49,775 nucleotides of DNA from Pseudonocardiales bacterium (GTDB taxonomy: Bacteria; Actinomycetota; Actinomycetes; Mycobacteriales; Pseudonocardiaceae): positions 1 to 49,775 of the forward strand of contig JAFAUB010000115.1 of the NCBI GenBank assembly GCA_019243635.1, written 5' to 3'. How positions within the stretch are numbered: position 1 is the stretch's first letter; every line of letters starts with the position of its first letter. The position numbers and the translations under genes were made by a program. Under the pieces are notes generated by a model that was given only the letters and a program-made list of their open reading frames with translations, ran no database searches and was not told where the DNA came from. Shown here one piece after another: positions 36,862 through 45,852 of this stretch.

Positions 36862-38140
36862 CCGGCGCGCCGAGCAGGCGCTCGATGGCGGCCAGCTTGA
36901 TGCACATGACCAGCCCGTCCAACGCCTCGCCCAGCTCCGAGAGGGGCGGATAGGTGGGCGCAAGCCGGATCACCCGGTCCTCGGGGTCCTTGCCGTACGG
37001 GAACGGCGCGCCGGCCGCGGTCAGCGCGATGCCAGCGCCGGCGGCCAGCTCGACAACCCGGCCGGCGCAGCCGTCCAGCACGTCGAGGGTGACGAAGTAG
37101 CCGCCCTCGGGCACGGTCCAGGTCACCACCCCGCTGTCGCCGAGCCGGCTGGCCAGCGCGCGCTGGACGAGATCGAACTTCGGCTTGAGCAGCGCGCGGT
37201 GCCGGTCCATGTGGGCGTGCACGCCGGCCGCGGTCTGCAGAAACCGCGCATGCCGCAGCTGGTTGACCTTGTCCGGGCCGACCGTACGCTTGGCCAGGTG
37301 CCCGATCAGCCAGTCCACGTTGGCCGGGGACGCTCCGTAGAAGGCCACCCCACCGCCGGCAAACGTGATCTTCGACGTGGAGCCGAACACGAACGGCCGG
37401 TCGGCGTGACCCGCGGCGGTGGCCAGCCGCAGGATGTCGGCGACCTCGTGGCGGCCCTCGGTCAGATGGTGCACGGCGTAGGCGTTGTCCCAGAAGATCC
37501 GGAAGTCGGCGGCGGCGGTGCGCATCCGGGCCAACCGACCGACGGTCTCCTCGGAGTACCGGATGCCGGAGGGGTTGCTGTACTTGGGCACGCACCAGAT
37601 CCCCTTGACCCTGGCGTCCGCCGCGACAAGCCGCTGGACCTCGTCCATGTCCGGACCGGTCGCGTTCATCGGCACCGGGATCATCTCGATCCCCAGCTTC
37701 TCGCACAACGCGAAGTGCCGGTCGTAGCCAGGCACCGGACACAGGAACGCCGTCCCAGTGCCCAGCCCCCACGGCCGCGCCAACCCGGGCACCCCGAACA
37801 GCACGGCGTGCACCAGACACTCGTGCATCAGCTCCAGACTGGAGTTACCGAAGGCGACCAGCTGCTCGACGGGCACCTGGAGCAGTTCGCCGAAGATCTC
37901 GCGCAGCTCCACCAGCCCGCGCAGGCCTCCGTAGTTGCGGGTGTCGGTGCCGTCGCCGGCCAGGTGCTTGCCGGCTCCTGGCAGCTCCAGCAGCGGCGCG
38001 GCCAGGTCCAGCTGCTCAGCCGAGGGCTTGCCCCTGGTCAGGTCGAGTACGAGCCCCCGCGCTTGCAGCGCCTCGTACTCGCCGTACAGGTCGTCGCGGT
38101 ACCGGGTCAGTTCGCTGGTAGACAGCCGGGTCAGGTTCAC
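36851..38140 (-). CDS. Aspartate aminotransferase, Rv3722c type
   Basis: A 429-residue fold-type-I PLP enzyme. It matches the mycobacterial Rv3722c group from the start: LVLDLTRGKPSAEQLDLAAP, GTDTRNYGG, FGNSSLELMHECL, FLCPVPGYDRHFALCEKLGI, YSNPSGIRYS, FRIFWDNAYAVHHLT and the PLP lysine in FGSTSKITFAGGGVAFYG. Rv3722c is the main aspartate aminotransferase in M. tuberculosis, so nitrogen transfer from glutamate to oxaloacetate is expected. The start is GTG 38140 with AAGGATG upstream. It is divergent from the proteasome-like gene. Confidence 0.9.
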   Translation of the reverse strand: MNLTRLSTSELTRYRDDLYGEYEALQARGLVLDLTRGKPSAEQLDLAAPLLELPGAGKHLAGDGTDTRNYGGLRGLVELREIFGELLQVPVEQLVAFGNSSLELMHECLVHAVLFGVPGLARPWGLGTGTAFLCPVPGYDRHFALCEKLGIEMIPVPMNATGPDMDEVQRLVAADARVKGIWCVPKYSNPSGIRYSEETVGRLARMRTAAADFRIFWDNAYAVHHLTEGRHEVADILRLATAAGHADRPFVFGSTSKITFAGGGVAFYGASPANVDWLIGHLAKRTVGPDKVNQLRHARFLQTAAGVHAHMDRHRALLKPKFDLVQRALASRLGDSGVVTWTVPEGGYFVTLDVLDGCAGRVVELAAGAGIALTAAGAPFPYGKDPEDRVIRLAPTYPPLSELGEALDGLVMCIKLAAIERLLGAPVTR

Positions 38141-38305
38141 GTCTACATCATCCTTGGTCTGACCCGAGAACCGGAGCGGGCGTCAGCTCCGGCGGTGCGT
38201 GGTCGGTCGTCAGGCGGTGGTTGGGTTCTCAGCCGACGGACCGGCGTCCGCTAGTCTCGACAGCCAACCACCACGTGGACAAGCTCATCAGGGAAGGCCG
38301 ACGCC

Positions 38306-39154
38306 ATGACCACGCGTTCCGGTAACGAGCGGCATCAGTTCGCGAGGTACATGTCTTCGCCGAGCTCGTCGTTCACCGAGCTACTGGCGGAGCACCATCC
38401 GGATGCGCTGCCCTGGTCACGCGCGTCCGGGTCCATGGCGTCGAACGAGACACCACACGGCACGACCATTGTCGCACTCCGGTTCGCGGACGGCGTGATC
38501 ATGGCCGGCGACCGACAGGTGACCAGCGGCACGAGGATCAGCTACCGGTACGGTGAAAAGGTCTACACGGCCGACAACTCATCCTGTATCGGTGTCGCCG
38601 GTGTCGCCGGGCTGGCCTTCGAGATGGCGCGGCTTTTCCAGGTCGAGCTCCTGCACTACGAAAAAATCGAAGGCGTTCAGCTCTCCCTCAAGGGTAAGGC
38701 GAACAAGCTCGCCGGAATGATTCGGAACAACCTCGAGATGGCCATGCAGGGATTGGTCGCGGTGCCGATCTACGCCGGTTATGACGCCGATTCCGGCGTC
38801 GGCCAGATCTTCAGCTACGATGCGGTGGGTGGCATGAGCGAAGAGCACGTGGGGTACCACTCGATCGGTTCTGGTTCGTTCTTCGCGCTCGGCAGCCTGA
38901 AGAAACTGTACGACGCGAGCCTCGGCGAACAGGACGCGGTCACGGTCGCCCTGGAAGCTCTGTATGACGCGGCCGAAGACGATACCGCGACCATGGGACC
39001 GGATCTGGCCCGCGAGATCTACCCTGTCGTGCACGTCGTGACCGCCGAGGGAGACCGTACCCTGTCCGATGCGGAAACCGGTGCCATCGCCCGGCGCATC
39101 GTCGAACGGCGACAGAGCGAGCCGAACGGCCCCAGGGCGACCGTCGGGCCGTGA
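38306..39154 (+). CDS. Orphan proteasome beta subunit (PrcB paralogue)
   Basis: A 282-residue 20S beta-subunit. A 52-residue propeptide ends in HG; the nucleophile is Thr53 (HGTTIVAL), with the matching Asp69 (AGDRQ) and Lys85 (EKVY) at positions equal to Asp17 and Lys33, so it should be active after self-cleavage. It is close to PrcB throughout (VELLHYEKIEGVQLSLKGKA, YDAVGGMSEEHVGYHSIGSG). No alpha subunit, pup, dop, paf or ATPase gene is next to it, unlike the usual proteasome cluster. Several codons are less GC-rich than in neighbours, suggesting acquisition. It may mix into the housekeeping proteasome or form its own ring. It faces a C39-like peptidase gene. Confidence 0.9.
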   Translation: MTTRSGNERHQFARYMSSPSSSFTELLAEHHPDALPWSRASGSMASNETPHGTTIVALRFADGVIMAGDRQVTSGTRISYRYGEKVYTADNSSCIGVAGVAGLAFEMARLFQVELLHYEKIEGVQLSLKGKANKLAGMIRNNLEMAMQGLVAVPIYAGYDADSGVGQIFSYDAVGGMSEEHVGYHSIGSGSFFALGSLKKLYDASLGEQDAVTVALEALYDAAEDDTATMGPDLAREIYPVVHVVTAEGDRTLSDAETGAIARRIVERRQSEPNGPRATVGP

Positions 39155-39211
39155 GCCCGCACGTGTCACACCACGGACCCGCCTTCCCCGACGTTGGACC
39201 ACGGCACCACA

Positions 39212-39868
39212 TCATGGCTCATGGCGCCACACAGCGGTCATGCCCTCGCTGCGCAGCCATATCCTGTCCAGTCGTCTGCGGTGGTAACGCTGCAGGCAGC
39301 TCCCTGAGGCCTCCGGTGAGTAGACGTCGAAGACGTCGCCCCGCCGGCCGTGGACCAGGACCGCGTGACAGTCGACCTCGCCCCGGTCGTTGTCGAGGGA
39401 GACCCACACAAGGCGGCCCCGGTCCAGGGCACCGCGGATATCGGCGAGCGTGGGCTGACGGTGCTCAGTTCGCATCCTGGCGCCGAAGGCGCTCAGCTCG
39501 TGCGCCGCGCGGCACTCCCGGCGGTGCCGCTCCAGCCGATGCTGTGTCCAGTACTCCTCCCATGAGGGGCCCCACTCCCGGCGGTAGTAGCACCTCAGGT
39601 AACCGACGCCCTCCCGCAGGAACCGCTCAGGCTCATAGGCACCCACCATGTGCAGGGACAAGCCTTGCTGGAGCAGCAGACGCCGGGCCGCGACACGCTG
39701 CGCGCCGCAGCCCGGCTCCCGACCAACCTCGCGGTCAACCCACCGCGTGTCCAGGGTATCGGTGATCCCTGACATATACAGAACGTTCGCGGCGACACAG
39801 GTCAAGCATGAACTGTCGTCCACCTGAGGCAGGTCCAGCGGTTCTCGCCGGCGCCTGAGGACGGTCAC
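39212..39868 (-). CDS. C39-like cysteine peptidase
   Basis: A 218-residue protein with papain-fold signs: oxyanion Gln15 six residues before the likely nucleophile Cys21 (LPQVDDSSCLTCVAANVL), a histidine in DCHAVLVHG, and an Asp in DVFDVYSPEA. This spacing is that of C39 and C39-like peptidases. There is no ABC transporter, signal peptide or membrane part, so it is a cytosolic or partner-dependent form. An insert rich in Arg/Tyr (YYRREWGPSWEEYW) separates the two halves. The stop is 57 bases from the stop of the converging orphan PrcB gene; the two may form a functional pair but that is a guess. Downstream of the lysine-derived cluster. Confidence 0.65.
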   Translation of the reverse strand: MTVLRRRREPLDLPQVDDSSCLTCVAANVLYMSGITDTLDTRWVDREVGREPGCGAQRVAARRLLLQQGLSLHMVGAYEPERFLREGVGYLRCYYRREWGPSWEEYWTQHRLERHRRECRAAHELSAFGARMRTEHRQPTLADIRGALDRGRLVWVSLDNDRGEVDCHAVLVHGRRGDVFDVYSPEASGSCLQRYHRRRLDRIWLRSEGMTAVWRHEP

Positions 39869-39957
39869 GGCACGATCCCCACACGTAGTTGTACCCTCAC
39901 CACCTGTGGACCTTCACCACCTTGAACCAGGCCGTCGGCAACCCTGGTCATGACGCG

Positions 39958-41523
39958 TTATCGAGCAGAACTGATCGTAGGGCGAGGCGCCGCAAAACTC
40001 ACGTTCTGCGCGAGTGCGAGACCGCTGGAGTAGTTGACCGTGTTGGTGGCGCGGCGCATGTAGGCGCGCCAGGAGTCGGACCCGGACTCGCGTCCTCCCC
40101 CGGTCGCCTTCTCCCCGCCGAAGGCACCACCGATCTCCGCACCGGAGGTGCCGATGTTGACGTTGGCGATTCCGCAGTCCGACCCGTCAGCCGCCAGGAA
40201 ACGTTCGGCCTCCTGTTGGTCCCGGGTGAAGATGCTCGACGACAGTCCCTGCGGGACGGCGTTGTTCAGCTCGATCGCTTTGTCGAGGCTGTCGTAGGTC
40301 AGTATGTAGAGCAGGGGGGCGAAGGTCTCCTCGCAGACAACGTCGGTCTGGTCAGTCATCAGAACGATCGCCGGATCGACGTAGCTCGCGCCCGGTGCGC
40401 CCGGTGTGGACCGGCGTGTGCCGCCGACGAGGAGCTTGCCGCCGTCGCGCTGAGCGCGAGCGAGCGCGCCCTGCATGGCGCCGTACGCCGCGGCAGAGAT
40501 CAGCGGCCCGACCAAGGTCCGGTCGTCGAACGGGTCGCCGATGGACAGTGCCCCATACACGGAGACCAGTCGCTCGACCAGAGCATCAGCGACATCGTTG
40601 TGCACGATGAGTCTGCGTAGTGTGGTACACCGCTGTCCGGCGGTACCCACGGCAGAGAACACGATGCCGTTCGTGGCGAGGTCCAGGTCGGCCGAGGGCG
40701 TGATGACGGTGGCGTTGTTACCCCCCAGCTCCAGCAGGGTGCGGCCGAACCGCGCGGCGACACGGCCCACAACCTCCCGGCCCATCCGGGTGGACCCGGT
40801 CGCGCTGACCAGGGCCACCCGCGGGTCATCAACGACCTGCCGGCCGATCGCACGGCCGGCCAGCAGCAGGCGGTGCACATCGACCGGCGCGCCGACGTCC
40901 TCGGCTGCCCGCGCGAGCAGACGGGCCGAGGCGAGGGAGACCAGTGGCGTGAGCTCGGACGGCTTCCACACCACGGTGTCGCCACACACCAGAGCGACGG
41001 CCGTGTTCCACGACCACACCGCGGCGGGGAAGTTGAACGCCGAGATGACGCCGACGACGCCGAGCGGGTGCCAGGTTTCGGCCAGGCGATGGCCGGGACG
41101 CTCGGACGCGATGGTGCGGCCGTACAGCTGTCGAGACAGCCCGACGGCGAACTCGCAGATATCGATCATCTCCTGGACTTCACCCAGTGCCTCGGAGTGG
41201 ATTTTGCCCGTTTCGATAGTGATCAGATCGGCCAGGTCACCGTGGTGCGCGCGGATCAGCTCGCCAAGCCTGCGCACGAGCTCACTGCGGCGTGGCGGCG
41301 GCGTGGTACGCCAACGGAGAAAGGCCGCGTGGGCCGCGGCGATGGACGCATCCGTTTCAGTGGTGGTCGTCGCCCTGAGCCCGAGAAGTCGCTCCCCGGT
41401 GATCGGCGAGCGCACGGCGAGATCGGTCCCCTCGTCCAGCACAACGCCGATCCGTGCCAGACCCGCATAGGCCCGCTCGGTCAGTACGACCGTAGTCGGC
41501 AGGGAACCTGCGAGTGCGGTCAT
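39958..41523 (-). CDS. pcd: ALDH7-type aldehyde dehydrogenase (piperideine-6-carboxylate / aminoadipate-semialdehyde dehydrogenase)
   Basis: A 521-residue NAD(P) aldehyde dehydrogenase of the antiquitin-like ALDH7 group. Motifs: VISAFNFPAAVWSWNTAVAL, VWKPSELTPL, the catalytic Glu in LELGGNN, the catalytic Cys in GTAGQRCTTLRRL, and CEETFAPLLY. The C-terminal GEKATGGGRESGSDSWRAYM is the family end. With the Lat enzyme of the same operon it would oxidise the lysine-derived semialdehyde to L-2-aminoadipate, as Pcd does in cephamycin producers. ATG 41523 has GAAGGGA upstream. Last gene of the operon, 51 bases after the ligase gene. Confidence 0.85.
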   Translation of the reverse strand: MTALAGSLPTTVVLTERAYAGLARIGVVLDEGTDLAVRSPITGERLLGLRATTTTETDASIAAAHAAFLRWRTTPPPRRSELVRRLGELIRAHHGDLADLITIETGKIHSEALGEVQEMIDICEFAVGLSRQLYGRTIASERPGHRLAETWHPLGVVGVISAFNFPAAVWSWNTAVALVCGDTVVWKPSELTPLVSLASARLLARAAEDVGAPVDVHRLLLAGRAIGRQVVDDPRVALVSATGSTRMGREVVGRVAARFGRTLLELGGNNATVITPSADLDLATNGIVFSAVGTAGQRCTTLRRLIVHNDVADALVERLVSVYGALSIGDPFDDRTLVGPLISAAAYGAMQGALARAQRDGGKLLVGGTRRSTPGAPGASYVDPAIVLMTDQTDVVCEETFAPLLYILTYDSLDKAIELNNAVPQGLSSSIFTRDQQEAERFLAADGSDCGIANVNIGTSGAEIGGAFGGEKATGGGRESGSDSWRAYMRRATNTVNYSSGLALAQNVSFAAPRPTISSAR

Positions 41524-41574
41524 GATGTTCCCTTCATCTCCGCGAATGGTCGGTGGCCTCACCGAAGCTTGCGG

Positions 41575-42957
41575 TCACAGCGGGCGGTGATGGCCGGCCG
41601 GTCGCCACGGCACTACTCGCTTGATCTTGCCGCTGACCCGGTCCGGTAACAAAGCGGCAACCCGCTCGACCGTGACCCCTACGCCGGCGTCGCAACCTGC
41701 CGCGGCCAGCCGGCTGACAACGGCGTCCCGCAACGTCGTACCCGTGGCGGCGGCCGCAGCGCTGGACGGCTCGTATCGGACGAGGAGCGACTCCGGCCCG
41801 GTCTGCACCACCTGGTACTGGCGAACTCCCGGCACCACGACGGACCACAGCGGCAGCTCAGGCAGCTCGACCGTCCCACCGGAGCACCGCAGCCGCAACA
41901 CCGTGGTGTCCCGCCCGTGCGGGAAGCTCAGCCGCGTCAGCTCGGCGTCCCGCCAGCTCGCCACGTCGCCGACCCGGTAGCGGATCAACGGCAGCACATC
42001 CCGGTAAAGAGTGCTCACCACGACCCGGCCGGGCACCCCCGGCTCGGTCACCGGCATGCCGCCGACGTCGAGCAGCTCCACCAAGTGTAGGTCGTCGTAC
42101 ACTGTCAGCTCGTCGACGGTCGCGTCTTCCTGGTACCCGATGGGCCCGGTCTCCACGGTGGAGTAACTGTTGTGCGGTGGCGATCCCCAGCCGGCCGTGA
42201 TCTCCCGCCGTTGCTCCGGCTGCAGTGCCTCCCCCACGCTCAGCAGGTGCGCCGCGGGCAACGCGACACCCCGCTCCGCCGCCGCCTCGGCCAGCGCGCG
42301 CAGCACGTGCGGCCGGGTCAGCACCACGTCAGGCCTGTGTTCGAGGACCACGTCGAGCAACGACTCCGGCGCGGCGAACACGTCGGCGAGTACCACGTCG
42401 AGATGCCCGCCGAGGTAGTACATCCAGGCGTTCCCGCCGTTGTGTCGATCGATCAGGCCGATGTAGAGCAGCCGCTCAGCGTCGGGGCGCGCCCCGCGCA
42501 CTCCTCGCGCGACGAACGCCTCGAGGCTGCGACCGAAATCCCGTACGTGATGCAGTACCGGCAGCGGTTCATCGGACGAGCCGGACGAGCTGAACGCCAG
42601 ATGGTAGGTATCCAACCTGCTACCCAGGCGGAACGGCCGGCCGGCGAACTCGGCTACTTCCGCCCTGCTCACCCCGGTTCCGGCAGCGAAATCGTCGAAC
42701 CACGCGGCGAGGTGCCGCTTCTCCAACACCGGCACCTGCGTTGAAGCCGGCGAGGCCTCCCCATACAACCGCGCGTACCCGGGATTTTCCCCACGCAGCC
42801 GCCGAGCCCGTGTACGGACGGCGCGTTCGGCGCACCGACGCCGCTGCGCGGTGGGGACTGCGGCGAGTTCCGCCCGGTACGCTCGCTGCCTGGCGAACCC
42901 CTCGGCGACCAGCTCCTCCATCGAGCTCCGACCCGCCGTCCACTGCGCGGTCATCAT
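41575..42957 (-). CDS. PaaK-like AMP-forming ligase
   Basis: A 460-residue adenylating enzyme of the phenylacetate-CoA-ligase type. Motifs: the P-loop FSSSGSSDEPLPVLHH, the ATP/substrate motif NSYSTVETGPIGYQED, the hinge RYRVGDVASW, and the C-terminal lysine in DRVSGKIKRVVP. The N-terminal arm (RRLRGENPGYARLY) fits PaaK. It probably activates an acid, perhaps an amino acid, as acyl-AMP, to hand to CoA or to an amine. There is no carrier protein in the operon, so the acceptor may be CoA or free. ATG overlaps the stop of the FemAB-like gene (ATGA), so they are coupled. Confidence 0.82.
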   Translation of the reverse strand: MMTAQWTAGRSSMEELVAEGFARQRAYRAELAAVPTAQRRRCAERAVRTRARRLRGENPGYARLYGEASPASTQVPVLEKRHLAAWFDDFAAGTGVSRAEVAEFAGRPFRLGSRLDTYHLAFSSSGSSDEPLPVLHHVRDFGRSLEAFVARGVRGARPDAERLLYIGLIDRHNGGNAWMYYLGGHLDVVLADVFAAPESLLDVVLEHRPDVVLTRPHVLRALAEAAAERGVALPAAHLLSVGEALQPEQRREITAGWGSPPHNSYSTVETGPIGYQEDATVDELTVYDDLHLVELLDVGGMPVTEPGVPGRVVVSTLYRDVLPLIRYRVGDVASWRDAELTRLSFPHGRDTTVLRLRCSGGTVELPELPLWSVVVPGVRQYQVVQTGPESLLVRYEPSSAAAAATGTTLRDAVVSRLAAAGCDAGVGVTVERVAALLPDRVSGKIKRVVPWRPAGHHRPL

Positions 42958-44093
42958 CTTTGTGCCACCATCGCATAGCCCTCGGTAGTTCCATGCCGAA
43001 CCGCCGGTGCCGGCAGTCCGACCTTGTAAAGTTCAGCCCGCGCGTGCGTGTCGATGGCTGAGATCCAGGTCTCCACCGAGTCACGCGCCGTGGGCGGCGC
43101 CGCCATCGCCGCGTACACCGGCCGTTGTCGGCAGCCGTACTTGCGCTTGATGTAGTACGTGCTGCGGCCGAAGTTCACTTGCTTCCGGCCGTTTTCCACA
43201 GTGAACCGGATCAGCTCGGAGTACAGGTAGTTGTACTGACCGAACTCCTCGAGCGAGTCGTAGTCGAAGCCGATGCACCACGGCGCTACCTCGCCTCCGG
43301 CGTCGAGGGCGAGGCAGCTCAACACCGGCTTCCCGCGGCCATACACCGTGACCGTCACCGCTGCGGGACCGAACTCCTTCACCACCGCGGCAAGGAAGCC
43401 CACATCGAAGAAGACCGGGCTGCCGTGGCGTTCCGCGGTCCGGCGCACCATCGACGCCAGCAGGTCGAGATCCGCGTCACCGCGCCGCACCTCGGCGGTG
43501 ACACCGGCCCGCTCGCTACGTCGGATGCCCTTCACGATGTTGCGGCGCTTGGGCCCCGGCAGGTGCGCGAGGTAGCCCGCGAAGCTGTCCCACGGTGTAT
43601 CGAGGAGGTTGGTGCAGGACAGCAGACCGGTGGTGAACCCGTGCTGACACAGCTCAGCGAGCAACGGCGAGCTCTCGGGTACCAAAGGGAAGGCCAGGAT
43701 CTGGTCGGCGGCCTCGCCCTGCCACAGCGCGAGGACTTCCTGGAGCAGCAGCCGGCGTTCGCGTTCGCCCGCCGCGAGGACATCGCTCGACTGGGCGTAC
43801 ATGCTGTGCCCGACGAGCATGGACGCGTCGCCGATACCCGCGCTCACGTAGTGCCGCCGGAACATCTCAAGCTTGGGACACCGACGGGTCAGGTACAGCG
43901 GTGCGACACCGAGTACCCGGCCGTCGGCCTCCAGCACGAGGTGACGTGCCTCGACGTCGACCATCGCGGCCGCTTCCACCGACCTCAGCCAAGCATGCCG
44001 GTGGTAGACCGAACCGCCGTAGCGCGACACGGCGGTGTCCCACGAGCCGGGGTCTACGTCCCCGATGTCGTGCACCACCCTTACCGTGGTCAT
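42954..44093 (-). CDS. FemAB/GNAT-like acyl- or aminoacyl-transferase
   Basis: A 379-residue protein with the two-lobe GNAT-like fold of FemAB and related amino-acyl transferases. The N-lobe has SVYHRHAWLRSVEAA and RVLGVAPLYLTR. The centre has SFAGYLAHLPGPKRRNIVKG, typical of this group, and the C-lobe has GKPVLSCLALDAGGEVAPWC, YNYLYSELIRFTVENG and FGRSTYYIKRKYG. FemAB enzymes use aminoacyl-tRNA; related ones act in small-molecule and peptide synthesis. It may build an amide with the product of the ligase gene. ATG 44093 has GGGAGGGGAG upstream. Confidence 0.72.
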   Translation of the reverse strand: MTTVRVVHDIGDVDPGSWDTAVSRYGGSVYHRHAWLRSVEAAAMVDVEARHLVLEADGRVLGVAPLYLTRRCPKLEMFRRHYVSAGIGDASMLVGHSMYAQSSDVLAAGERERRLLLQEVLALWQGEAADQILAFPLVPESSPLLAELCQHGFTTGLLSCTNLLDTPWDSFAGYLAHLPGPKRRNIVKGIRRSERAGVTAEVRRGDADLDLLASMVRRTAERHGSPVFFDVGFLAAVVKEFGPAAVTVTVYGRGKPVLSCLALDAGGEVAPWCIGFDYDSLEEFGQYNYLYSELIRFTVENGRKQVNFGRSTYYIKRKYGCRQRPVYAAMAAPPTARDSVETWISAIDTHARAELYKVGLPAPAVRHGTTEGYAMVAQR

Positions 44094-44159
44094 GCCTGCT
44101 CCCCTCCCGAGCGGGACCAGCCTGCGACCCCATCGGTCCACAAGGGACACTCTCGGAGG

Positions 44160-44891
44160 TCAGTCCTCGGCGAGCCAGATCCGCCGTAGGTGGCGGTTGC
44201 GGTCGGTGTAACCGGTGCGCGAATGGACCATCCGGTGGTTGTTCCAGATCAGCAGCGAGTTCGGCTCGAAGTCGGCCGCGACGTGCGTCTCGTTGAAGAA
44301 CTCCAGCACGCGCTCCCGGACGTTCAGCAGGAAAGGGTCGTCCCGGTGCGCGACACAGTTGTAGCTGAAGCGCATCACCGGCGACCTGCCCTCGCGCTCT
44401 TCGAGCAGCGGGTGCACCGCGGTCTTCCCCAGCCCCATGTCCTGGACACCCGCGCTGGACACGAACGGGAACTTCGTGCTGGCCAGCTTCTCCCGTTCCT
44501 CCGCAGTGAGCGTCTCGAGGAACCTGTACAGATCACTCAGGGTGGTCTGCCCACCGCCGTCGGCCGCAGGCACCAGGCACCAGAGTGCGAGGTACTTCGG
44601 CGGCAGCCCCAGGAACTCATAACACTCCGTGTGCGGCATCAGCGGCTTGGTGTTGAGCGAGTGGTACAGGTCATCGAATCGTTCCTGTGCTTTGATCGAC
44701 CAGATCAGCTCGCCGTCGTACTGCGGCATCAGCGGGCCGATCTGGCTCAGGTACTGGACATGGTCGAAGCCCGTCGGCACCCCGTGCAGATACACGTAAC
44801 CGTGCTCATCGAGCATCTCCTGGAACCTGACCAGGTCAAGGTCGGCGTAGTCGAGCTGGCTCACCACGTTTTGTTCCTGAGTCGAAATCAT
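44160..44891 (-). CDS. TauD/clavaminate-synthase-like Fe(II)/2-oxoglutarate oxygenase
   Basis: A 243-residue non-haem iron oxygenase. The iron triad is His and Glu in MPHTECYE (an HxE motif like clavaminate synthase, VioC and AsnO, not the usual HxD), and a distal His in WNNHRMVHSRTGY. The arginine in RHLRRIWLAED binds 2-oxoglutarate. This subgroup hydroxylates or desaturates amino acids. The substrate is probably an amino acid or dipeptide in this pathway. ATG 44891 overlaps the stop of the exporter gene (ATGA). Full length for the short TauD forms. Confidence 0.85.
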   Translation of the reverse strand: MISTQEQNVVSQLDYADLDLVRFQEMLDEHGYVYLHGVPTGFDHVQYLSQIGPLMPQYDGELIWSIKAQERFDDLYHSLNTKPLMPHTECYEFLGLPPKYLALWCLVPAADGGGQTTLSDLYRFLETLTAEEREKLASTKFPFVSSAGVQDMGLGKTAVHPLLEEREGRSPVMRFSYNCVAHRDDPFLLNVRERVLEFFNETHVAADFEPNSLLIWNNHRMVHSRTGYTDRNRHLRRIWLAED

Positions 44892-45823
44892 GAGATCTCA
44901 CCTTTCTCTTGCATGGAGACGACTAGTGGGTCGGTGTCCGAGTTCCGGTCGGCGCGCCGGCGGAACCAGCCGGTCAGCTGAGACGCGAGCACGATCACAG
45001 TCAGCCCGATCAGGGTCAGCACGACCCCGCTCAGCTGCTGCACGGTCAGCGTCTGGTCGAGCGCGACCCAGCTGACCAGCACACCGACCACCGGAACCAG
45101 GAGTGAGAACGGCGCGGTGCGGGACGGGCCGACCTGCTGGATGAGCCGGTACCAGGCATAGTTCCCGAAACCGGTCGCCAGCAGGGCGATGTAGAGGATC
45201 GCAGCCGCCGTGGTGAACGACATCCCAGTGACCGCCGAGCGCTGACCGGTTTCGAATACACCGGAGATCAGCAGCATCGGCGGGATGACCGCGACCGACT
45301 GCCAGACGGTCATGGTCCAAGCCGAGATCTTCCCTGCCTTCTTCAGCACGATGTTCGAGCCCGCCCAGCCCGCGGCGCCGAGGAGCACGCACAGCACGCC
45401 GCCCAGAGGCGCCGCACCGCCACCGGACAGAGCGATGAGCACCAGGCCGCTCCCGCTGACGACCAGGCCGGTCCACTGCAGCCTGCCGAAGGACTCCTTG
45501 AGGAAGACCCGGGCGAGCAGGATCGTGAACAACGCTTGACTCTGGATCACCGTCGCCGCCACACCGGCACCGACACCAAGGCGCAACCCCATGAACAACC
45601 CCGAGAACTGCACGACGCCGTACAGTGCGCCGACCGCCGCGATGTACCGCCACGGCAGGTCGCCTCGGCGGGTGAACGGCAGGAAGACGACAGCGACCAC
45701 GAGGTACCGCAGCGCCACCAGCAACAACGGCGGGACGTTGGCCACCGCCAGGTCGGCGACGACGAAGTTCGCTCCCCAGATGATCGCGACCAACACTCCG
45801 AGGACAATGTTGCCACGCCCCAT
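44888..45823 (-). CDS. EamA/DMT-family exporter
   Basis: A 311-residue inner-membrane protein with ten hydrophobic helices in two repeated EamA halves: LGVLVAIIWGANFVVADLAV opens the first, GVLCVLLGAAGWAGSNIVLK the second. DMT exporters send out amino acids and small metabolites. Sitting in the middle of the operon, it is the likely product exporter and self-protection gene. ATG 45823 has AAGGAG upstream. The short cytoplasmic tail is charged (RRRADRNSDTDPLV). Confidence 0.92.
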   Translation of the reverse strand: MGRGNIVLGVLVAIIWGANFVVADLAVANVPPLLLVALRYLVVAVVFLPFTRRGDLPWRYIAAVGALYGVVQFSGLFMGLRLGVGAGVAATVIQSQALFTILLARVFLKESFGRLQWTGLVVSGSGLVLIALSGGGAAPLGGVLCVLLGAAGWAGSNIVLKKAGKISAWTMTVWQSVAVIPPMLLISGVFETGQRSAVTGMSFTTAAAILYIALLATGFGNYAWYRLIQQVGPSRTAPFSLLVPVVGVLVSWVALDQTLTVQQLSGVVLTLIGLTVIVLASQLTGWFRRRADRNSDTDPLVVSMQEKGEIS

Positions 45824-45852
45824 GAACTCTTGCTCCTTACGACTAGGGCAGA

